NCBI GenBank assembly: GCA_002493865.1 | Contig: DLAC01000016.1 | Coordinates: forward strand, 1 to 27,994 | Direction: 5' to 3' | DNA: 27,994 bases | DNA from: Caryophanales bacterium UBA7057 | Lineage (GTDB): Bacteria; Bacillota_I; Bacilli_A; RF39; UBA660 | Shown: piece after piece, positions 21,888 through 27,994 of the stretch | How the letters are laid out: each line of letters starts with the position of its first letter | How positions within the stretch are numbered: the stretch's first letter is position 1 | The notes under the pieces: model-generated | The model's input: the letters and a program-made list of their open reading frames with translations, nothing else | Databases searched by the model: none | What the model was told of the DNA's origin: nothing | Translations under genes and position numbers: made by a program

Positions 21888-23516
21888 ATGAATATAAAAA
21901 ACTTGAGCCTTTCGTTTGGCTTTGAAACAATTTTTGAAAATATAACGATTCAGTTACCAGAAATGAAAAAAATTGGCATTGTTGGGTCCAATGGAGCGGG
22001 AAAAACAACATTCTTTAAGCTTCTATTAAAACAGATAGAACCAGATCAAGGTACGATTACATTTTATAAAAAAACAAGAATTTCATGGCTTCCACAAGTA
22101 ATTACAGATGAAGTTCCAGAAACAGAAATGTCTGTATTTGATTACTTATTAACAGGAAGACCGATTCAGAAATTAGAAAATCAAATTACAAAATTATATG
22201 AAGAAATGGCTTCGATTCAAGAGGAAAAAGAAATTAATAAAAAATTAAAAAAAGTAGAAAACCTACAAAGTGAATTAGAATACTTTGAACCATATCGAGC
22301 AGAGGAAGAATTACTAAAACTAATTGCGGGAATGAATATAGAAGATACACTCCTAGATTTACCATTATCGAGGCTTTCTGGTGGACAGAAGTCAAAGATT
22401 GCTTTTCTTCGTCTACTTTATTCAAAACCTGAAATGATTTTATTAGATGAACCAACCAACCACTTAGATCAATCTACCAAAGACTTTGTAATTGACTATT
22501 TAAAAAACTATGATGGAAGTGTTCTTATTATTTCACATGATACTGCTTTTTTAAATCAAATTGTTTCTCATATTCTATATCTAGATAAACGAACGCATCA
22601 AATGGAATTATTTTCAGGAAATTATGAGCAGTTTGAAAGAATTCGAAAAGAACGGGAACTTAGACTAGAAAAAGAAGCTATCAAGGAGCAGAAAGAACGA
22701 GAACATTTACAAAGAATTATCGATAAATATATTCATGGAAATGAAAAGAAAGCCAAAATTGCGAAAGATAGACAGAAAAAACTGGCACGATTAGAAGAAA
22801 ATGCAGTTGTAATTGAAAAAAAACAAAAAACTGCAAGAATTGATCTTCATCAAGGAAGAGAGAGTACCTCATTTCCCTTAAAAATCGAGAATCTAAACTT
22901 TAAATATGATAAAAAAGCAAAAAGAAACTTGCTTTATAAAATAAATTTAGAAATTCCAAGAGGAGAGAGATTTCTAATTGTTGGGGAAAATGGAGTAGGG
23001 AAAAGTACTCTTTTAAAGTTAATTGTGGGAGCCTTAACTCCCGATTCTGGTAGCATTATTTTAGGACCAAAAACAGATATTGGTTATTACGCTCAAGAAC
23101 ATGAATTATTAAACTTAGATCAAAATCTAATCGAGAATTTACAAGAATTTAATTTAACTGAAAATGAGTCTCGTGGAGTTCTTGGAAAATTTTTGTTTCA
23201 AGGAGATGAACTCTATAAAAAGGCATCGGTCTTATCTCCTGGGGAAAGGTCTAGACTGGCTCTTGCGAAACTTACCTTACAAAAGGCAAATCTCTTAATA
23301 TTAGATGAACCAACGAATCACTTAGATCCCGAAACACAAAAAATCATTGCCAAAAATTTAAAAACCTTTCAGGGAACTATTATCTTGGTTTCTCATAATC
23401 CGGAATTTGTCGATTCCTTAGGAGTAGAAAGAACCTTGATATTACCAGAGGGAAGACTAGACTATTACAAAAGGGAATTGGTTCAAAAATATTACAATTT
23501 AAATAAAGAAAAATAA
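21888..23516 (+). CDS. ABC-F family ATPase (ribosome-associated)
   Basis: 542 residues with two ABC nucleotide-binding domains and no membrane segments, which defines ABC-F proteins that bind the ribosomal E site. Domain 1 has GSNGAGKTT (33-41), LSGGQKSKI (about 162) and DEPTNHLD (about 187). A basic linker (KEREHLQRIIDKYIHGNEKK onward) resembles the P-site tRNA interaction motif region. Domain 2 has GENGVGKST (about 366), LSPGERSRLALAKL (about 450) and DEPTNHLD (about 472). The frame opens at GTG 21867, but ATG 21888 starts the conserved NIKNLSLSFG and is preceded by GTGGTG. Members either regulate translation (EttA, Uup, YkpA) or protect against antibiotics (Vga, Lsa, OptrA); which applies here is not decidable by eye. 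Confidence 0.93.
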   Translation: MNIKNLSLSFGFETIFENITIQLPEMKKIGIVGSNGAGKTTFFKLLLKQIEPDQGTITFYKKTRISWLPQVITDEVPETEMSVFDYLLTGRPIQKLENQITKLYEEMASIQEEKEINKKLKKVENLQSELEYFEPYRAEEELLKLIAGMNIEDTLLDLPLSRLSGGQKSKIAFLRLLYSKPEMILLDEPTNHLDQSTKDFVIDYLKNYDGSVLIISHDTAFLNQIVSHILYLDKRTHQMELFSGNYEQFERIRKERELRLEKEAIKEQKEREHLQRIIDKYIHGNEKKAKIAKDRQKKLARLEENAVVIEKKQKTARIDLHQGRESTSFPLKIENLNFKYDKKAKRNLLYKINLEIPRGERFLIVGENGVGKSTLLKLIVGALTPDSGSIILGPKTDIGYYAQEHELLNLDQNLIENLQEFNLTENESRGVLGKFLFQGDELYKKASVLSPGERSRLALAKLTLQKANLLILDEPTNHLDPETQKIIAKNLKTFQGTIILVSHNPEFVDSLGVERTLILPEGRLDYYKRELVQKYYNLNKEK

Positions 23517-23582
23517 GAAAATATTTTCTACCATGATCCAGGAACTTATGATATAATCTTTTATAGAATAAGAGGTGGCAAA

Positions 23583-24275
23583 ATGATACATTTTTTTAGG
23601 GATGTAATGGATGGACCTATTTACATCGTGGTTCTAATTCTATCGATACTAGCGATTATGGGCATTATTGGATTTATTATGGAACGCTATAAATTAAGAA
23701 ATGAAGAAAATAGTAAAATTCAAGTAGTGGATGCACCAAAACCAGAAAAAGCAGGGACTTTGATTATTTCTACAAAAGAGAAAAAGAAAGAAGAAAAACC
23801 TGATTTAGAAAAAACGGAATTATTAGATGTGATTACGAAAGAGCAACTGCAAAAACAAGCGGAATTAGAAAAAACAGAAGTTTTAAGTATTGTATCCGAA
23901 CCTAAAACAGTTTCAAAAGAAGAGAAGAAAGCCCCTGCCTTAGAAATTACCCCACCAAAGATGAGTGAATCTGCCTTAGAAAAAACAGAAGTATTAGAAA
24001 TTGTATCTCTTCCACCGAAAAAGACAGAAGAAGAGTTGGGAAAAACAGAAATTTTAGATTTAAATTTTAATCTTCCAAAAGAAGGAGTTTCTACGCCAAT
24101 TCCAGCAGTAGAAGTAACTACCTCTCCTACAAAAACAGAAATGCTAGCAATCAATAGTAATCCTGAAGTAAGTAAGGATATGAATGTAAAGCAAGCAGAA
24201 GGGGAGGAAACGAAGAAACCAACGACAGTGATTGATTTTGGATCTACAAGTGATGTAAAAATCAATCAATCCTAG
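23583..24275 (+). CDS. Membrane-anchored protein with five KTExL repeats
   Basis: The protein has 230 residues. Residues 13-33 are one membrane helix (IYIVVLILSILAIMGIIGFI); the rest is a long, disordered, Lys/Glu/Pro-rich tail, most likely cytoplasmic. A short motif K-T-E-hydrophobic-L recurs five times, with the Thr at residues 78, 98, 135, 155 and 185, usually preceded by LE (LEKTELL, LEKTEVL) and followed by an acidic residue or Ser. The even pattern suggests docking or phosphorylation sites; a phospho-Thr followed at +3 by Leu would suit FHA domains (inference). AGAGGTGG lies before the ATG and a TATAAT is about 26 nt upstream. It lies 64 nt before cdaA on the same strand, so it may belong with c-di-AMP control. 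Confidence 0.78.
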   Translation: MIHFFRDVMDGPIYIVVLILSILAIMGIIGFIMERYKLRNEENSKIQVVDAPKPEKAGTLIISTKEKKKEEKPDLEKTELLDVITKEQLQKQAELEKTEVLSIVSEPKTVSKEEKKAPALEITPPKMSESALEKTEVLEIVSLPPKKTEEELGKTEILDLNFNLPKEGVSTPIPAVEVTTSPTKTEMLAINSNPEVSKDMNVKQAEGEETKKPTTVIDFGSTSDVKINQS

Positions 24276-24339
24276 TACAAAACTTTACTATTCAATATTT
24301 TTTTTGATATAATAAAAAAGTTAATGGAGGAAACAAAGT

Positions 24340-25167
24340 ATGATGACTTTAGACAATATACTAGTAATTATAAAGAAAATAGTAGACATTTCCTTAGTTT
24401 GGTTAATCATCTATTATGTATTAAAAAATATCCGAAATAATGTAAAACTAACTTTACTATTTAAGGGAGTTGCCTTAATTTTAATATTAAAAGTTGTGAG
24501 TGATTTCTTTGGACTTACAACGATTGGATTACTACTTGAATATATTATGATGTGGGGACCTTTGGCACTTATTATTATATTTCAACCTGAGATTAGAAAT
24601 GTGTTAGAACAATTAGGAAGAACACAACTGTTAGGAAGACACAAAGTACTGACAGTTGATGAAAGAGAACACTTAGTATATGAAATTGTACAGGCAGTTG
24701 ACTATTTAAGAAAAGCAAGAATTGGTGCTTTAATTGTGATTGAAAGGGATACAAGTCTATTAAACTATATCGACAAAGCAAAAAAAGTATATGCCGATTT
24801 ATCTAGTGACTTATTAATTTCTATTTTCTTTCCAAACAACCCACTACATGATGGTGGCGTAGTCATTCAAGGAGATAGAATCAGCTGCGCAGGTGCGGTA
24901 TTTCCAACAAGTAGTAGTTCCAAAGTAAGTAAAAAATTTGGAACTCGTCATAGAGCAGCTCTTGGAATTGCAGAAGAAAGTGATGCTATCAGTGTCGTAG
25001 TCAGCGAAGAGACAGGAAGAATGTCCATTGCTGTAAAAGGTGAGTTATTCTATAACTTGTCATTAGATGATGTTCGAATGATGTTAATTGATGAATTAAG
25101 ACCAAAACAAGAAGATGAAATGCTAGATGAATTAGATGAGGAAGAGATTTATGAAGAAAATAAGTAA
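24340..25167 (+). CDS. cdaA: Diadenylate cyclase CdaA
   Basis: The enzyme makes c-di-AMP from two ATP, a second messenger for potassium, osmolyte and cell-wall control. It has 275 residues, normal for CdaA. Three membrane helices lie at about 15-30, 40-58 and 62-81, and the DAC (DisA_N) domain is at about 105-235. The RHR motif is intact (GTRHRAALGIAEESDAI, 201-217), and VVSEETGRMS is present. The DGA motif reads DGG (LHDGGVVI, 169-176), a conservative change. The acidic tail (DEMLDELDEEEIYEEN) is an unusual extra. GGAGG lies 9 nt before ATG 24340. The YbbR-domain gene overlaps its end, the usual cdaA-cdaR arrangement. Confidence 0.96.
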   Translation: MMTLDNILVIIKKIVDISLVWLIIYYVLKNIRNNVKLTLLFKGVALILILKVVSDFFGLTTIGLLLEYIMMWGPLALIIIFQPEIRNVLEQLGRTQLLGRHKVLTVDEREHLVYEIVQAVDYLRKARIGALIVIERDTSLLNYIDKAKKVYADLSSDLLISIFFPNNPLHDGGVVIQGDRISCAGAVFPTSSSSKVSKKFGTRHRAALGIAEESDAISVVVSEETGRMSIAVKGELFYNLSLDDVRMMLIDELRPKQEDEMLDELDEEEIYEENK

Positions 25168-26497
25168 TATGATTAAAAGAATTCTATTGTTCTTCGATAA
25201 ATGGTTAATTACTCCAATTACGAAAGGAATATTATCATTTACAGATTTTACAAAGAATAATGGAAAAGAACTAGAAAAATTTTTAAATAAAAAGCAAACA
25301 CTAATTGTGTTATCTTTAGTCTTTGCCTTTGTCATTTTCTTTATTGTAGATCAAAATTCAAATACATTAATCAATAAACAAGCAGAAGTTTTATATAATC
25401 GCCCTGTGATTGCAGAGTATAACGCAGAAGCCTATGTGATCGAGGGATTACCGACGACTGCCGATATTACATTAATTGGTTCAAAATCTCAATTATATAT
25501 CGCAAGGCAATATCCGAATAATGGAGTTTCTGTTGATTTAACAGGATTGAAACCAGGAAGTCATAAGGTAAGCTTAAAATATAACCAGAGCCTATCTTCT
25601 ATTAATTATAAAATTGATCCATCTACTGCGACCATTGTAATTTATGAAAAGGTTCCAGAAACGAGGGAGTTAGATTACGATATTCTGCATCAAGATCATT
25701 TAGACAGAAAATTATCTATTGATAATATTGATTTAAGTAGAAATGATGTAATTATTAAAGGAGCCGAATACAAACTAAAAGAAGTCGCCAATGTCAAAGC
25801 ATTGATTGATATTGATAATATCAGTAACATTAAAGCAGGAAATATTTCTTTATCAGATATTCCACTCATTGCCTATGATTCTAAGGGACAACCAGTCGAT
25901 GTAGAGATTGTTCCAGAGACAGTAGAAGCAACCATCAAAGTAGCATCTCCAAGTAAAGAAGTAGAACTAGAGATTACACCGGTAGGAGATTTAGCATTTG
26001 GCAAATCAATTAAAGAAATTACTTCTTCTGTACCAAAAGTTACACTTTATGGAGACCAAAAAGTATTAGATTCTATTACAAAACTTCCAGTAGAAATTGA
26101 TGTAACAGATTTAACGGAAAGTAAAGAATATAATATTAACTTAAAGAAACCATCTGGAGTTCGTGATATCAGTTCTAAGACGGTAAATATCAAAGTCGTT
26201 TTAGATGATGTAGTAACGAAAGAAGTGGAAGGAATTGGAATTACGCCAACCAATTTAGGAGCAGGTCTGAAAGTACAAGCAGTCTCAGAAGCTGATAGTA
26301 AAGTAACAGCCATTGTTAAGGGAAGTAGTGATGTCATTACGAGCCTAGATGAATCTTCCATTACCGCAACCATTGACCTTAAAAACTATACAGAAGGTGA
26401 ATATGACGTAGAATTAACTGTTACAGGACCAGATGTTAGATTAAGTTATGAATCTAAGACAAAACGAGTTCGTGTTAGAATTTATGCGGATAAATAA
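25151..26497 (+). CDS. cdaR: YbbR-domain protein, CdaA regulator (CdaR)
   Basis: 448 residues. A short cytoplasmic N-terminus is followed by one membrane helix at about 49-67 (QTLIVLSLVFAFVIFFIVDQ). An extracytoplasmic part of about 380 residues then consists of four YbbR-like repeats; VSVDLTGLKPGSHKVSL, IDIDNISNIKAGNISL, IDVTDLTESKEYNINL and ATIDLKNYTEGEYDVEL are the repeat ends. CdaR binds CdaA and tunes c-di-AMP production. The start is taken at ATG 25151 with GAGGAAGAG upstream; it overlaps the cdaA end by 17 nt, implying translational coupling. ATG 25169 is an alternative. Confidence 0.9.
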   Translation: MKKISNMIKRILLFFDKWLITPITKGILSFTDFTKNNGKELEKFLNKKQTLIVLSLVFAFVIFFIVDQNSNTLINKQAEVLYNRPVIAEYNAEAYVIEGLPTTADITLIGSKSQLYIARQYPNNGVSVDLTGLKPGSHKVSLKYNQSLSSINYKIDPSTATIVIYEKVPETRELDYDILHQDHLDRKLSIDNIDLSRNDVIIKGAEYKLKEVANVKALIDIDNISNIKAGNISLSDIPLIAYDSKGQPVDVEIVPETVEATIKVASPSKEVELEITPVGDLAFGKSIKEITSSVPKVTLYGDQKVLDSITKLPVEIDVTDLTESKEYNINLKKPSGVRDISSKTVNIKVVLDDVVTKEVEGIGITPTNLGAGLKVQAVSEADSKVTAIVKGSSDVITSLDESSITATIDLKNYTEGEYDVELTVTGPDVRLSYESKTKRVRVRIYADK

Positions 26498-26530
26498 AAA
26501 AAGTCACTTTTTAGAAAGTGATTTTTTCTT
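26497..26530. terminator. Bidirectional terminator between cdaR and the DUF378 gene
   Basis: TCACTTT (26504-26510), TTAG loop, AAAGTGA (26515-26521), flanked by A-run on the left and T-run on the right, so it can stop both the cdaR transcript and the convergent gene. Confidence 0.8.
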
Positions 26531-26551
26531 TTAAAAGAAGTGAAGATTGTA

Positions 26552-26749
26552 TTAATCATCCCAGTCTTCAAATAATAAACTGATATTAATAATACCAGCA
26601 ATTCCAACTAATACATAAACGATTCTGGTAATTACATTGTCAGCACCAAACATTGTCTCTACTAAATTGAAGTCAAAAAGACCGATTAAACCCCAGTTTA
26701 ATGCACCAATGATTGTAAATACTAAACATACTTTTTGTAATGTTTTCAT
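26552..26749 (-). CDS. DUF378 family small membrane protein
   Basis: 65 residues matching the DUF378 (YuzA-like) pattern: two membrane helices, the first with IIGALNWGLIGLFDFNLVE and the second with RIVYVLVGIAGIINISLLF. The NWGL and VYVLVG motifs are the family hallmarks. The biochemical role of the family is unknown. AAAGGAGGAAG precedes the ATG. It is convergent with cdaR across a bidirectional terminator. A possible promoter (TTGTCT...GATAAA) spans the palindrome at 26770-26783. Confidence 0.92.
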   Translation of the reverse strand: MKTLQKVCLVFTIIGALNWGLIGLFDFNLVETMFGADNVITRIVYVLVGIAGIINISLLFEDWDD

Positions 26750-26769
26750 TTTCTTCCTCCTTTATCAAT

Positions 26770-26783
26770 TTCTAATATTAGAA
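26770..26783. promoter_or_regulatory. 14-bp palindrome in a divergent intergenic region
   Basis: TTCTAATATTAGAA is a perfect palindrome in the 116-nt gap between the divergent DUF378 and lipoprotein genes, lying in the presumed promoter spacer of the former. It may be an operator; it is AT-rich and could be chance. Confidence 0.25.
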
Positions 26784-26865
26784 TAGACAAAAATAAAAAA
26801 ATTATTCATGAATATAGACCTTTTTTTTTCATATAATGAAATGAAAGATAAGTTGAGGTGAAAAA

Positions 26866-27945
26866 GTGAAAAAGAAAATTTTAATATTACTGATAGGAAT
26901 TTGCTTTTTTTCAACAGGATGTTTTGGAAATGGCAAGAAAAATGTCTTAAAAGATTTTGAAAAAAAATATAAAGACTTAAAAGCATATCAGTTAGAAGGG
27001 AATTTAGAAATACTGAACAATGAAGATGTTTATCAATATGATGTAAAGGTATCTTATCAGAAAAAAGATAAATTTAATGTCAGTTTAAAAAATAAAGCAA
27101 ATAATCATGAACAAATTATTTTAAAAAATGAAAATGAAGTATATGTATTAACACCATCTTTAAATAAAAGTTTTAAATTTCAAAGTGAATGGCCATATAA
27201 TAATTCACAGGTATATTTAATTCAATCTATTCTAGATGACATTCTAGATGATGATAATCGAACGATTACAGAAAATGAGGAAAAATATGTCATTGAGTCT
27301 TCTGTAAATTATCCGAATAATAGAAAATTGGTAAATCAAGTAGTAACTCTCGATCCAGATATGAATTTAAAAGAAGTAAAAGTGGTAGATGAACAAGGAA
27401 CGGAGCAAATGAAGATTACGTTTACAAGGATTGATTTGAATCCAAATATTAGTAGTTCTACCTTTGATTTAAATCAGATTATGACAGAAAAAGCTCCAAC
27501 ACCAACTCCGACACCGACACCGACCGATGGTACTACAGCCAGCCCAAGTCCTAGCTCGACACCAACCCCAACTCCATCGCCATCACCAAGCGAACAGACA
27601 GGAAGTATTGAGGATATTATTTATCCACTTTATATTCCAGCAGGAACTGTATTAACGAATGAAGAAAAGGTAGCAAAAACGGATGGGGAAAGAATCATTA
27701 TGACATTTGATGGAGAAAAGCCATTCCTATTGGTAGAAGAAACGGCAAGCATCGAAGAAGAATTTTCAATTATTCCAACGTATGGAGAACCATATCTTTT
27801 AATTGATACAGTGGGTGCATTAACAGATAGTTCTATCTCTTGGAGTAGTAATGGAATTGATTATTATATTGTATCTGATGTAATGAGTCAGGATGAATTA
27901 GTAGATATCGCAAGAAGTGTTGCAGTGATTCCAAACTCAAAATAA
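26866..27945 (+). CDS. Lipoprotein with LolA-like domain, Pro/Thr/Ser linker and C-terminal domain
   Basis: 359 residues starting at GTG, with GAGGTG 7 nt before it. The signal peptide ends in the lipobox FSTGC (Cys19), so it is a membrane-anchored lipoprotein. Residues 25-208 (LEGNLEILNNEDVYQYDVKV, QIILKNENEVYVLTPSLNK, FDLNQIM) resemble the LolA/RseB-type beta sheet seen in Gram-positive lipoprotein-sorting-like proteins. Residues 211-242 are a TP/SP repeat linker. The C-terminal ~115 residues form a second domain (PLYIPAGTVLTNEEKV, SISWSSNGIDYYIVSD) resembling DUF4367-type domains that accompany this fold. A TATAAT lies at 26832-26837. No terminator is seen before the window ends. Confidence 0.85.
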   Translation: MKKKILILLIGICFFSTGCFGNGKKNVLKDFEKKYKDLKAYQLEGNLEILNNEDVYQYDVKVSYQKKDKFNVSLKNKANNHEQIILKNENEVYVLTPSLNKSFKFQSEWPYNNSQVYLIQSILDDILDDDNRTITENEEKYVIESSVNYPNNRKLVNQVVTLDPDMNLKEVKVVDEQGTEQMKITFTRIDLNPNISSSTFDLNQIMTEKAPTPTPTPTPTDGTTASPSPSSTPTPTPSPSPSEQTGSIEDIIYPLYIPAGTVLTNEEKVAKTDGERIIMTFDGEKPFLLVEETASIEEEFSIIPTYGEPYLLIDTVGALTDSSISWSSNGIDYYIVSDVMSQDELVDIARSVAVIPNSK

Positions 27946-27994
27946 AAATAAAGAAAAAGACATACAAGAAATTGAGTCTGTAAAAAACTTTGTG

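Noticed and set aside
23720..24265. Long open frame antisense to the KTExL-repeat gene
   Set aside because: It is a mirror of the Lys/Glu-rich repeats (Ser/Phe-rich), with no start signal; a compositional shadow.
27495..27595. Simple-sequence DNA repeat in the lipoprotein gene
   Set aside because: It is an ordinary Thr-Pro/Ser-Pro linker in frame, common in surface lipoproteins.

Overview
The window is AT-rich DNA from a low-GC Bacillota. The genes are densely packed, the translation-start signals are Gram-positive (AGGAGG, GGTGAT and often GGGGG), both tRNA genes encode their CCA ends, and there is a CdaA/YbbR (c-di-AMP) locus and a Ddl/MurF cell-wall operon. TAA and TAG predominate as stops, but several genes end at TGA, so TGA is not read as Trp. 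The secreted repeat protein and the large unknown gene fraction resemble uncultured gut Bacilli; that placement is inference.

Layout. 2-2581 is the 3' part of a secreted InlB-type repeat protein. 2752-6910 holds an orphan gene, then an operon of alpha/beta hydrolase, membrane-anchored MurF-like ligase and D-Ala-D-Ala ligase-like protein. 7018-7902 has an orphan gene, a 43-residue membrane microprotein and tRNA-Lys(CTT). 8033-10503 is a divergent pair of unknown membrane proteins. 11411-20098 is accessory: a transglutaminase-like protein, a Cys-rich protein paired with a HerA/VirB4-like ATPase, an AraC/GyrI-like regulator, a degenerate Cof-type HAD protein, two possible ADP-ribosyltransferase-like unknowns and a secreted Asn/Ser-rich protein. 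20646-21185 is another orphan. 21692-21767 is tRNA-Thr(CGT). From 21888 on the genes look core: an ABC-F ATPase, a membrane protein with repeated KTExL motifs, cdaA, the YbbR-domain gene, a DUF378 protein and a lipoprotein.

The most striking content is in the apparently empty intergenic stretches. Four homologous modules (A about 10557-10890, B about 10925-11235, C about 20270-20595, D about 21350-21650) each encode a 27-30 residue hydrophobic peptide behind a strong ribosome-binding site. On the opposite strand each has a strong promoter driving a short RNA of about 110-120 nt that ends in an intrinsic terminator. In A and D the terminator stem overlaps the peptide stop codon; in B and C it starts just past it. 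Direct repeats flank the peptide gene, so the two convergent RNAs are complementary near the start of the peptide message. This is the architecture of type I toxin-antitoxin loci such as par/fst. I do not recognise these peptides as a named family. A and B point left, C and D point right, and together they bracket the accessory region 11411-20098.

How the parts may work together: the core genes cover cell-wall precursor synthesis (hydrolase/MurF/Ddl) and c-di-AMP signalling (cdaA, ybbR). The central block looks like accessory or defence/mobility-related cargo held between small toxin-antitoxin modules. That last link is inference.
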